Below, piece by piece: positions 1 through 7,262 of a stretch of 64,000 bases of DNA. Below the pieces are notes generated by a model. It searched no databases and had not been told where the DNA came from. It saw only the letters and a program-made list of their open reading frames with translations. The DNA lies in assembly GCF_020447315.1 (NCBI RefSeq), contig NZ_JAJADQ010000005.1, forward strand, positions 248,001 through 312,000, read 5' to 3'. Every line of letters starts with the position of its first letter. Position 1 is the first letter of the stretch. Position numbers and translations under genes: made by a program. The DNA comes from Hymenobacter nitidus (lineage in GTDB: Bacteria; Bacteroidota; Bacteroidia; Cytophagales; Hymenobacteraceae).

Positions 1-49
1 GTTCGAGGCCCAGGCCGCGGTTAGCGCCGGTAATAAGAACAGATTTCAT
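1..49 (-). CDS. SDR-family oxidoreductase, first 16 codons only
   Basis: The minus strand reads from an ATG at 49 off the left edge of the window as MKSVLITGANRGLGLE. This is the first beta strand and the glycine-rich TGxxxGxG nucleotide-binding loop of short-chain dehydrogenases/reductases, which use NAD(P)(H). Only the cofactor-binding start is visible, so the substrate cannot be inferred. It is most likely an intact gene that continues outside the window. Confidence 0.7.
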   Translation of the reverse strand, partial: MKSVLITGANRGLGLE

Positions 50-117
50 GGGTGGTTGGCTTAGGTGTAGACAAAGGCAGAGCCGGCCAGAAAAGCCGGT
101 TTGCCCCGGAAGTTTAC

Positions 118-548
118 TCAAATAAAAGCCGGTTTTTGAGCGGTTGAACCACGTCGGCGCAAAAAAGCCGGTCGGGAACGTTCCCGACCGGCTTTTTTGT
201 GAAGTAAACGACACAGCCCCGGATGCCAGGGGCCAGGCTTGGCCGGCAGCGCGTCGTGGCGCGACTGCACGGCGGCAATAGCCCCGCTGAGCCAGGCCAC
301 CTGGGCATCGACCTGGCCGGAGTCGACGGCGGCCAGGAAGGCGGCCGCGGCCGCGCTATCGGCACTCCGATTTTGCAGTCGAGCTTTCTGGTAGGTGGCT
401 GTCAGTAGCTGGTCGTCGTAGCGGCGGCGGTCGGCCATGGTCAGATTGGGGCAGGCTAGGCTGCTAGTTCGGCTTGGGTGAGTTGAAAGAACTCCCGTAC
501 CACGGCTACCACGGAGTCTGCTAAATGGGGCGGAGACTTCAGGGCTGT
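118..548 (-). pseudogene. decayed helix-turn-helix protein gene
   Basis: On the minus strand from about 548 one frame reads ADSVVAVVREFFQLTQAELAA and then meets a TAG at 458-456. This resembles the start of an XRE-type HTH (LTQAELAA). The next frame continues through the ATG at 438 as a charged, Ala-rich helical segment (MADRRRYDDQLLTATYQKA...) to about 205, then runs through a strong hairpin. A single intact gene would need an HTH core that is absent here, so I read this as a remnant with an internal deletion and a frame change. The alternative is a short independent gene of 106 codons starting at 438. No function is assigned. Confidence 0.35.
161..198. terminator. perfect 38-nt palindrome, bidirectional terminator
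   Basis: Two 19-nt arms (161-179 and 180-198) are exact reverse complements. They carry an A-run on the left and a T-run on the right, so the hairpin would end transcription in either direction. It lies at the 3' end of the decayed HTH gene. Confidence 0.75.
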
Positions 549-713
549 TTACTTGTATAATTCGTGTTTGTGAAAAGTAGACAGAGCCGGCAAGCCATTG
601 GCCTGCTCAGCGGCTCCTGCCCAGGAAGGCCACGCAGGGGTGGAGACCCACCCTTGCGACTGGTCGTTGAATGGGAAACGGGGAGGGCACTGTAAGCAGA
701 GCACTGTATCTTA

Positions 714-733
714 ACGACCGTTTGGCTGAACTA
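714..733 (+). repeat. recurring motif copy 1 (TTTnGCTGAACT)
   Basis: CGACCGTTTGGCTGAACTAG lies just downstream of the minus-strand gene that ends at 747. The same core recurs at about 1298, 2165 and 2682, each time in the space between small accessory genes. Confidence 0.4.
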
Positions 734-746
734 GGCTCCTTTTCTG

Positions 747-1163
747 CTAGTCTGACCGTTTTCGAATCAGGGTATAATATTCCTTATAAAAGCCATAATT
801 TTTAATAGAATCTTCTTTGGAGTAGAAGTACAAGGTGTCGGCATTAAGGCGGTAAGCGTCTTGGTGAGAGCCTTGCTTACTTGGAACTCTGGCCGCGTAC
901 TTATTGCCAAGTATTGTGACTAGAACACCCTTCTTACGCCACCGTGCATGGGTACGTAAAACCAAAAGATGACCTGCCCTGCGCCAGGTGCCTGTTTGTT
1001 TAGTTGCTTTGCGCGAGAAGTGAAACCAGCTCAACTTGGTAAAAGTCGAGTCTTTGTATAAATGTAGGGATACAGAGGAATAGCGGGGCCTTCCACCCTC
1101 ATAGGTTTCGACAGGCTGTTTCCTTAACAGCAAGACCAGCATCAACAAGATCAATAACTTCAT
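747..1163 (-). CDS. hypothetical membrane-anchored or secreted small protein
   Basis: A protein of 138 residues from the ATG at 1163; an upstream in-frame ATG at 1202 would add 13 residues. I prefer 1163 because it puts the hydrophobic run MKLLILLMLVLLL right at the N-terminus as a signal or anchor. There is no lipobox cysteine. The remainder is basic and rich in Lys, Arg, Tyr and Ser, with no family I recognise. The base composition is clearly less GC-rich than the housekeeping genes further on, which suits acquired DNA. It stands alone, divergent from the acetyltransferase gene. Confidence 0.5.
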   Translation of the reverse strand: MKLLILLMLVLLLRKQPVETYEGGRPRYSSVSLHLYKDSTFTKLSWFHFSRKATKQTGTWRRAGHLLVLRTHARWRKKGVLVTILGNKYAARVPSKQGSHQDAYRLNADTLYFYSKEDSIKNYGFYKEYYTLIRKRSD

Positions 1164-1297
1164 AGGCGGTAATGTAGATACCAGCAATGAGATGTTACCC
1201 ATGCTCTCATAAGCTCCTATACTTCCCCCAGTTAGGACTTAAGTTGTCCTATGCGCAGTTCCTACTTCTTAGGCAGCAAACCCTCTTTTTGCCAGAA

Positions 1298-1320
1298 CCA
1301 CCGTTTTGCTGAACTCCTAG
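1298..1320 (+). repeat. recurring motif copy 2 (TTTnGCTGAACT)
   Basis: ACCGTTTTGCTGAACTCC lies in the divergent spacer between the gene at 747-1163 and the acetyltransferase at 1490. It shares ACCGTTTnGCTGAACT with copy 1. Confidence 0.4.
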
Positions 1321-1489
1321 TCATGTCACTGTGGCCTCATTGCGCGTTAACGGGTGTACCTTCCGTTCACAAGCCCCGCCTCATGCTACTGATCCGACCA
1401 CTCGCCTGCTAGTTGCTTTTGGGCGTGGGGACGTTCGTGGGCGCGGGGTGTCAGCAAAGCGGCCTCCCCAACAAATTCGTAGGAAAAAA

Positions 1490-2044
1490 ATGACAACTAA
1501 AAAGTTTACACCGTTTCCGATTTTGCAAACCCAACGGCTGACCTTGAGGCAGCTCAGACGCAGCGATGACCAGGAAATATGGGCGCTGCGGTCGAACGAG
1601 CACGTGAACAAGTACTTAGATAGGCGGCCCAGCCAATCAATTGATGACGCCAGGACCTTCATCCACACCATTAACGAAAACGTCCAAAGCGACGATTGCA
1701 TTTACTGGGCCATTACGGTGAATGAGGCTGACAGCGTGATTGGGACGGTTTGCTTGTTTAACTTTTCGGAAAACGCGTCGAAGGCAGAAATCGGGTATGA
1801 ATTATTGCCAGACTTTCAGGGCAAAGGGATTATGCAAGAAGCGCTCACAACAGTGATTCACTTTGGCTTTCAACAGGTCGGACTACAAGCAATAAAAGCG
1901 CATACTCGCTTTGAAAACCAACGTTCCGTAAGCGTTTTAGAGAAACTACATTTTAAGCGAGGCAGTGAGACGGACGAAGCACTCACGCTGTTCGAATTGA
2001 CACATAACGACTTCATGGCCGAAAGAGCAACTGACCGCCAATAA
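1490..2044 (+). CDS. GNAT N-acetyltransferase, RimJ/RimL type
   Basis: A protein of 184 residues that transfers an acetyl group from acetyl-CoA to an amine, probably a protein N-terminus or a small molecule. The N-terminus (PILQTQRLTLRQLRRSD) is the usual first strand of the RimJ/RimL branch. The acetyl-CoA loop is seen as YELLPDFQGKGIMQEAL, followed by a C-terminal FENQRSVSVLEKLHFKR segment typical of the fold. The ATG at 1490 follows AGGA and fits the family start; the frame is open upstream to 1331, but that part is low-complexity and unlikely to be translated. Its GC content is lower than that of the core genes. The substrate is unknown. Confidence 0.85.
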   Translation: MTTKKFTPFPILQTQRLTLRQLRRSDDQEIWALRSNEHVNKYLDRRPSQSIDDARTFIHTINENVQSDDCIYWAITVNEADSVIGTVCLFNFSENASKAEIGYELLPDFQGKGIMQEALTTVIHFGFQQVGLQAIKAHTRFENQRSVSVLEKLHFKRGSETDEALTLFELTHNDFMAERATDRQ

Positions 2045-2164
2045 TGTGTTTGTGTGCCCGGTTTAGGTCAACGCCCATTCCTGTCTCAACTGACTACTGT
2101 AATTTCCTTACACGATCTATATCTGTGCAGCCCCCCTTACGCTGACTGGAGCGCGTTTACCTTC

Positions 2165-2184
2165 GGTCCCTTTGGCTGAACTTT
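2165..2184 (+). repeat. recurring motif copy 3 (TTTnGCTGAACT)
   Basis: GTCCCTTTGGCTGAACTT sits 20 to 40 nt upstream of the ATG at 2205. If the gene started at the alternative TTG at 2172 the motif would overlap its first codons. Confidence 0.4.
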
Positions 2185-2204
2185 ACTTACCACTTCGTAT
2201 CCTC

Positions 2205-2651
2205 ATGGGCTATCACCTTCGCGCTTTCGTTGGCTCCAGTACTATCTTACGCCTGATGACGGCTACCTATCCGTGTGCGGTGCTGGTCGAACTTGCGCAA
2301 GGAATGTCGCTGATCCCGCTGACGGATGACCTCTTTGACACAATAGTTTCATCCGCCTCCCCAGTTCTCATCCCGCCTTTTTACTACTTAACTACCGAGT
2401 TGGAACAACAGGTATTGCGGTGCGTGGGTGCCGGAGCCCTCGGCTACCTGGAAGCCGACTACTTTAACGGTCTGGGAGAACAAGCATCCCTGTTGTGGCA
2501 GGCCCGACAACGGCTCGTGTGGGGCCCAGGTCCGGGCTCCATCAATATCATGCTCAGGCAATTAGGGGTATCCGCTGCCGCTCACCACGATGCATTCGAT
2601 GCAGTGGGATTGGGTAAGCATCGACATTTGGAAGATTGGTTACCCGAATAA
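2205..2651 (+). CDS. hypothetical protein
   Basis: A soluble protein of 148 residues from the ATG at 2205; a TTG at 2172 in frame would add 11 residues. The sequence is mixed alpha/beta without signal peptide or membrane segment. Segments such as YPCAVLVELAQGMSLIPLTD and FYYLTTELEQQVLRCVGAG look like a compact globular domain. I do not recognise a family. Size, isolation and position beside other orphan genes recall accessory or immunity-type genes, but there is no direct evidence for that role. Confidence 0.55.
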   Translation: MGYHLRAFVGSSTILRLMTATYPCAVLVELAQGMSLIPLTDDLFDTIVSSASPVLIPPFYYLTTELEQQVLRCVGAGALGYLEADYFNGLGEQASLLWQARQRLVWGPGPGSINIMLRQLGVSAAAHHDAFDAVGLGKHRHLEDWLPE

Positions 2652-2681
2652 GGGCGAGCCAGCTATTGCCCATCTTCTATT

Positions 2682-2703
2682 CTGACCCTTTCGCTGAACT
2701 AGA
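2682..2703 (+). repeat. recurring motif copy 4 (TTTnGCTGAACT)
   Basis: TGACCCTTTCGCTGAACTAG lies in the 64-nt spacer between the genes at 2205-2651 and 2716-3231, just before the start of the latter. Confidence 0.4.
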
Positions 2704-2715
2704 GTAGTTTTAGTG

Positions 2716-3231
2716 ATGACCAGTATCAATGTCTCGGCAATTTACTCAGAAGCAGGTGTCAACTTCCCCATCTCTTATCTTTTCATGCGGCTACTTAGAG
2801 AGCAGTTGGCACAACTAGAGCCGCAGCACCATGCGGTATACCAGGCTAAGTATGGCTTGGACTTTACGTTGGGCATCATTCTCTCTGCGAAATCGAACAC
2901 GTCCCAGTTAGAAATCAAGGGGCCATCGCTTAGCAAAAAGTATAAGGTCGTAGACGACACGTTGTACATCCCATTTGTCATTGCGGAAGAGGCAGAGACC
3001 TTCTACAGCAAGTATGTTTCCTTCGTTTGCACAGGCGTTTCCACTGTGCTGGAAAAGTTTTTGGACGCGGGAGTAGTCAAAGGAGCTGTCGCAAAATTCA
3101 GAGCCTGTGCGTTAGAGCAGCAGACTGAACTTTTTCAAGCAGAGTGGTTCTGCAATCAACCCCTCCTTTTCCTAAACCACTGCCCATGCACATCTACTGG
3201 TATGGCAAAGTGGTTCTACGGCCCAGATTGA
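2716..3231 (+). CDS. hypothetical protein, immunity-like in size and context
   Basis: A protein of 171 residues starting at the ATG at 2716, which directly follows an in-frame GTG at 2713. It has no signal peptide. The N-terminal part contains an amphipathic helix (LFMRLLREQLAQLEPQHH), followed by a strand-rich middle (DFTLGIILSAKSNTSQLEIK) and a helical C-terminal half with several Cys residues. I cannot assign a family. A weak hairpin follows at 3259-3295. Together with the gene at 2205 it forms a short string of orphan genes on the plus strand. Confidence 0.55.
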   Translation: MTSINVSAIYSEAGVNFPISYLFMRLLREQLAQLEPQHHAVYQAKYGLDFTLGIILSAKSNTSQLEIKGPSLSKKYKVVDDTLYIPFVIAEEAETFYSKYVSFVCTGVSTVLEKFLDAGVVKGAVAKFRACALEQQTELFQAEWFCNQPLLFLNHCPCTSTGMAKWFYGPD

Positions 3232-3258
3232 GTTCGAGAAACTGGTTCACCTTTCAAA

Positions 3259-3295
3259 GTTCATGAAACTTGAAATGGAGATGAGTTTCGTGAAC
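3259..3295 (+). terminator. hairpin after the gene at 2716-3231
   Basis: The arms GTTCATGAAACT and AGTTTCGTGAAC pair with one wobble and a loop of about 13 nt. A seven-T run follows after some 15 nt, so it is a plausible though not ideal terminator. Confidence 0.45.
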
Positions 3296-3568
3296 AGCTT
3301 TAGTAGGCGTTTTTTTATGCCCCAGTCCCGTTGAGTAGCCCAGCTGCAACTGCAAAGCAAGAGCCCCGGTAGCTACTCAGCCTCACTGTGCACTCGTTCG
3401 GCTATGCCGGGTTACGCCTACGCCGGAGGTGCTGCGTCCCGCACCGTTCGGTCGTTCTGCTGGCGCGGCCTAATTCGCGGCACAGCAGCTCACGCGTAGT
3501 AGTCACTCGGCACCACCGAGCGACAGCCGGTGGCTGTGTGCTTGCTTACTCGATACAGTGGAACACCC
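3296..3568. other. gene-free spacer with small hairpins
   Basis: I see no convincing gene. The segment contains several short GC-rich inverted repeats. One is the 21-nt hairpin CACTCGG-N5-CCGAG-CGAC at 3504-3524, which has a near copy at 53063-53083. Confidence 0.4.
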
Positions 3569-4921
3569 TTACAGGGTAAACGGCTTACCCTGGTAAAACG
3601 CCAGAATCTGCTGCTTGAAGCACCAGTCGTACTTGGCCTGCACCAGCTCGGCCTGCGCCCCCACGAGCCGGCCGCGCGTCACGCCGAACGCCACGGCGTC
3701 GATGCTGCCCAGCTCCAGCAGGCGCTCGGCGTAGCGGTATTCTTCTTCGGCGGTGGCGGCCTGCAGCTGCAGGGCCTCGTATTTGCGGGCGGCGGCCCGG
3801 CACGCCAGATAAGCGCCGGCCACCTTGGCCTGCACGTCGCGGGCCACCTGCTGGTAGCTGAGGCGAGCGGCCACCACTTCGAGCCGGGCCAGGTGGTCGG
3901 CGGTGCGGAGCTGGAGCCGGTTGAACAGGGGCACGAACAGGGACACGCCTACCTGCCGGTTCAGGTTGTCGCGCAGTTGGGTGCCGAAGCGCAGATCTTC
4001 GTAGTTGGAGGTGCGCGTGGCCAGCTGCCCCGTCAGCGAGAGGGAAGGCCGGAAGCTGGCCCGGCTCAACTGCCCGACGTACCCGGCAGCTTCAATTCGG
4101 GCCTGGGCCGCGCGCAGCTCGGGCAGGGCCGCGGCGGCAGCCAGCACCTCGGCCAGCGGAACTTCGGGGTCGGCGGGCACCACAGCCAGGGCCGACTGCT
4201 GCACCACCATTTCTTCCTGCACCGGCAGGCCCAGGAGCTGGCGCAGGTCGAACAGGGCCTGCTCGGCGCTGTTTTCGGCCCCCACCGTGAGCAGGGCCTC
4301 GGCCGCCACCTGCGACTGGATGGCCAGCAGGTCGCGCTTGCTGAGCGCGCCCCGCGCCAGCTGAGCCTTCACTTTCTGCTCCTGCCGAACCAGCAGGGCT
4401 GCCCGCTGCCGGGAGTGCAGCAGCTGCTCCTGAGCCAGCAGCACCTGCAAAAACGCATAGGTCACGCCCAGCAGCACGTCGTTGGTACTGGCCTGGTAGC
4501 CGTAGTCGGCCTCGGCGGCCTGCTGGCGGCGCAGCTTAAGCAGGTTGACGGTGGCAAAGCCGTCGAAGACGTTCAGATTCAGGTTCAGCGCCGCCTGGTT
4601 GCCAAAGTTGAAGCGGTTGGACAGCTCGTTCGTGGACGGGTCGACGAGGAAGCCCCAGTTGCTGGCCGAGCGTACCCGGGCGTCGATGGTGGGCAGAAAC
4701 AAGTGGTGGGCTCCGGCCAGCTGCGCCGTGCTTTTGTCCTGGGCTACGCGGGCCAGCTGCATGGCCACGTTGTGCTGCTGCGCCTGGGCCAGACAGTCGG
4801 CCAGCGTCCAGCGCTTCTGCGCCCCAGCCGGTCTGCTGCTCAGGGCCAGCAGAAGTGCCAGCAGGGTGCCGCTGAGCCAGGGGTGGCCCGGCAGGCCCGG
4901 GAAGCAGCCGCTACTCTTCAT
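3569..4921 (-). CDS. TolC-family outer membrane efflux protein
   Basis: A protein of 450 residues, normal for the family, that should form a trimeric outer membrane channel with a long periplasmic helical barrel. Residues 1-35 are a signal peptide ending near RPAGAQ. The mature part starts with the WTLADCLAQAQQHN motif common to TolC proteins. Two repeated helical halves follow, with many Ala, Gln and Leu residues and the second repeat near VPLAEVLAAAAALPELRAAQ. It is the last gene of the HlyD/DUF4956/TolC operon, and its start overlaps the end of the DUF4956 gene by 11 nt, so the two are probably co-translated. No inner-membrane pump gene accompanies it. The family call is firm; the cargo is unknown. 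Confidence 0.92.
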   Translation of the reverse strand: MKSSGCFPGLPGHPWLSGTLLALLLALSSRPAGAQKRWTLADCLAQAQQHNVAMQLARVAQDKSTAQLAGAHHLFLPTIDARVRSASNWGFLVDPSTNELSNRFNFGNQAALNLNLNVFDGFATVNLLKLRRQQAAEADYGYQASTNDVLLGVTYAFLQVLLAQEQLLHSRQRAALLVRQEQKVKAQLARGALSKRDLLAIQSQVAAEALLTVGAENSAEQALFDLRQLLGLPVQEEMVVQQSALAVVPADPEVPLAEVLAAAAALPELRAAQARIEAAGYVGQLSRASFRPSLSLTGQLATRTSNYEDLRFGTQLRDNLNRQVGVSLFVPLFNRLQLRTADHLARLEVVAARLSYQQVARDVQAKVAGAYLACRAAARKYEALQLQAATAEEEYRYAERLLELGSIDAVAFGVTRGRLVGAQAELVQAKYDWCFKQQILAFYQGKPFTL

Positions 4922-5612
4922 CGATTTGCAGGTTTACTTCCCGGATGCTCTCAATTTCGCGCAGGGCATCCACAAACACGTCGTCGCCTTTGCCCTCCTT
5001 CAGCCCTACCAGGTAGCGCAGCTGCATCAGGTCGGGGCTTTCCGGCACCGGCGTCTTGGCCCCGATGCCGCCTTTTTTCGAGGCCTTGGTTCCCAGCAGC
5101 CGGTAGCGCTTGCAAAACGAATCCAGCACCGGCTGGTAGGCCGGGTGCGTGGCCGTGCTGCCGCTCAATGTCAGGGTCAGGATAAATACCCGGGACTGGG
5201 CATTGGTCAGCACCCGGGCCATAAGGGTGGTTACCAGGCCAATGAGCAGGCACCCCACCACGGCCACCAAGTGCAGGCCTTTGCCGCAGGCCAGCCCGAT
5301 AGCCAGGGCAAAAAACAGGTACATGAACCCCTGGGCATCCTTGGGCGAGGTCCGGAACCGGATAATTGACAGAATACCCACGATGCTGAACGCCTGAGCC
5401 AGGTTGTCGCCCACCACCATCATCACGAAGGCCGTAATAATGGTCAGCATCACGATGGACTTAATCAGGTTGAGCGAGTAGCCCCCGTGGCGAAAGGCCA
5501 GCACGTAAAACCCCGCAATGATGCCCCCACACAGCGTGGCCCACACCGTGTTGCCCAATACTTCGCGCAGGGTGATGGAAAAATTAAAAACGTCGGGTAA
5601 AACTGGGGGCAT
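4911..5612 (-). CDS. DUF4956 membrane protein
   Basis: A protein of 233 residues with about four membrane helices in residues 15-135 and a cytoplasmic C-terminal domain of roughly 95 residues. The motif FSIVGILSIIRFRTSPKDAQ in the membrane part is the hallmark of DUF4956. From family knowledge, such proteins often neighbour VTC-type polyphosphate polymerase domains and CotH-like kinases; neither is present here. Instead it lies between an HlyD adaptor (56 nt upstream) and TolC (11-nt overlap), the place where an inner-membrane transporter would be expected. I infer that it may be the inner-membrane partner of the channel. Its biochemical activity is not known. Confidence 0.85.
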   Translation of the reverse strand: MPPVLPDVFNFSITLREVLGNTVWATLCGGIIAGFYVLAFRHGGYSLNLIKSIVMLTIITAFVMMVVGDNLAQAFSIVGILSIIRFRTSPKDAQGFMYLFFALAIGLACGKGLHLVAVVGCLLIGLVTTLMARVLTNAQSRVFILTLTLSGSTATHPAYQPVLDSFCKRYRLLGTKASKKGGIGAKTPVPESPDLMQLRYLVGLKEGKGDDVFVDALREIESIREVNLQIDEE

Positions 5613-5668
5613 TCACGGGGGCTGGAAGGGTGGAAGAAGCAGGCGGCAGCGGGGCAGGTGGCCCCGGC

Positions 5669-6763
5669 CTAGTAGAGCAGCAAGGAGCGGGCAAAGCGCG
5701 CGACGTGGCCCTGCACCGACAGGGCCTGGCACGAGACGACGGCGCGCACCACCATGCCCGGCACCAGGGGCAGGTTTTGCTCGGGCAGCAGGGCCGTTAC
5801 AAAAAAAGCCTGGCGGCCGTCCACCAGCTGCACCGTGTTGTCGATGCCGATAATCCTGCCCTGCGTGGTTTGGGTGGTGCCCGTAATGGCAACTTCAATA
5901 GCCTGCCCCATGCGCACGTACTCCTTCTCGACGTAGGCCACGGGCAACAGCGCCACATAAGCCGAATTGTCGGCCACTGCCACCAGCACTTCCTCCGTGG
6001 GGTTGGCCGAGGCAGATTGCAGCAGCAGTGTGCCCGACACCGGCGCCACGAGCGTGCGGTCCTGCAGGCCCTGGTTGATGAGCTGCATCTGCTGGCGCAG
6101 GGCGCGGATGCGCGTGCGGATAACGTGCAGCTGCTCGGGCCGCCCGCCGGTGCTGGCCGACTTCAGATTGGACCCCATCAGGCGCACGTTCAGCTCCCGC
6201 ACCCGCAATTGGTTGAGCGCTACTTCGTATTCCTGCCGCGAAGTCAGGGAGTCCTGGTACAGGGCCTGGGTGCGCTGGGTGAGCAGGCGCTGGGTGGCCA
6301 GCTCCTGCCGGGCCAGGGCTACCTGGTTGGTCATGCCCTCCACGTCGGCCGACTTCTGGCCGGCCTCCACCAGGCGCAGCTCGGCCTGTTGCTCGGCCAG
6401 CTGCCCCTGCAGCTGCGAGAGTTGCTCATGGTCCTGGTTGGAGAACAGGGTGGCTACCGTGTCGCCCTTGGCCAGGGTGGCCTGGCGGTAGAGGCGGGGG
6501 TGGAGGTGGAAGTTGGCCTGGGCCCCGCGCTGAAAAACGGAGGCCGAAAACGCCGTCAGCTTGCCCGTACGATTGTCTTTAAGTGCCGACACCAGGTTGC
6601 CGTTGGCCGCCCGGCTCAGGGTCCATTCACTGACGGGCAGTACCAGGCCGCTGGTCGGCACGGTGTAGGGTATGGCCGGGCGGTCAATCTGCAGGATGGT
6701 GGTGACGAGCACCAGCGGCCCGACGGCAAACAGAATATTTCGCCTTAGTAAAGGTGTCAGCAT
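5669..6763 (-). CDS. HlyD/MFP-family periplasmic adaptor
   Basis: A protein of 364 residues from the ATG at 6763; a GTG at 6772 would add three. One N-terminal membrane anchor (about residues 8-26) is followed by a short lipoyl-like strand region. A long alpha-helical hairpin follows (about 100-215, for example QLQGQLAEQQAELRLVEAGQ). The second lipoyl half is seen at DRTLVAPVSGTLLLQSA, with a beta-barrel and membrane-proximal part after it. Such adaptors bridge an inner-membrane protein to TolC. It is the first gene of the operon, transcribed from the AT-rich region near 6960-7012. No ABC ATPase, MFS or RND partner is adjacent. Confidence 0.9.
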   Translation of the reverse strand: MLTPLLRRNILFAVGPLVLVTTILQIDRPAIPYTVPTSGLVLPVSEWTLSRAANGNLVSALKDNRTGKLTAFSASVFQRGAQANFHLHPRLYRQATLAKGDTVATLFSNQDHEQLSQLQGQLAEQQAELRLVEAGQKSADVEGMTNQVALARQELATQRLLTQRTQALYQDSLTSRQEYEVALNQLRVRELNVRLMGSNLKSASTGGRPEQLHVIRTRIRALRQQMQLINQGLQDRTLVAPVSGTLLLQSASANPTEEVLVAVADNSAYVALLPVAYVEKEYVRMGQAIEVAITGTTQTTQGRIIGIDNTVQLVDGRQAFFVTALLPEQNLPLVPGMVVRAVVSCQALSVQGHVARFARSLLLY

Positions 6764-7167
6764 ACGGCGCACGGTGAATGAGGGAAATGCCTGGGGTGAA
6801 CTATCATGACCGTGTGGTCCGGGAAAGCAGTATGCAGCAGTATGAGTCCTTGCGGAAAGAGCGTTGGTGGGCTTGGTGGGGAGTGCTGAACTGACCGCCA
6901 GGGTTATACCGCCGCCTGAGGGATAGGAGACCGGGGTAGTTGCTGGCGCGCTTAATAGTGGGATAATATACGATTATTATAATAATAATTATCACAATAA
7001 TGATAAATCAATTGAGCTTGTCGTTACACTATCGGCCACTATAATGCTGGGCCGAAGGTAAGGCGGCGCCAGTTGCGGGAATGAATCCAGGGTGAAGCCG
7101 CATCCATTAAGCTGGTAAGCCGGATTGTGTGCCTCCCAGAAATAACTTGACGGCTGCGACCCACATA
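6764..7167. other. gene-free region with AT-rich upstream segment
   Basis: I see no gene here. Positions 6960-7012 are strikingly AT-rich with ATTATTATAATAATAATTAT repeats in an otherwise GC-rich sequence. This lies about 200 nt upstream of the HlyD gene and could hold the operon promoter or a bending/regulator site. No clear -33/-7 pair was found. Confidence 0.4.
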
Positions 7168-7178
7168 AAATAAAAATA

Positions 7179-7197
7179 CCCCGCACACGGTGCGGGG
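7179..7197 (-). terminator. terminator of the GNAT/nitrilase gene
   Basis: CCCCGCAC-ACG-GTGCGGGG is an 8-bp GC stem. On the minus strand it is followed by a T-rich tract (TATTTTTATTTTA). It lies about 65 nt beyond the stop codon at 7263. Confidence 0.8.
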
Positions 7198-7262
7198 CAT
7201 TTTCGTGGGGCAAGCCGTATTGCTCAGTATAGGATATACGGCCTTAAGCAAAAAAGCAGTGT

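Noticed and set aside
714..2707. Integron-type attC sites between the small genes
   Set aside because: I looked for paired GTTRRRY and RYYYAAC cores around each recurring motif and found no consistent pair, and there is no integrase gene.
3530..5369. Long plus-strand reading frames opposite the TolC and DUF4956 genes
   Set aside because: They are mirror frames produced by the high GC content. The minus-strand proteins have full family motifs; the plus-strand ones have none.
6804..6995. Short frame beginning with a run of isoleucines at the AT-rich segment
   Set aside because: It is a translation of ATTATT-type simple sequence with no coding character; a regulatory region is more likely.
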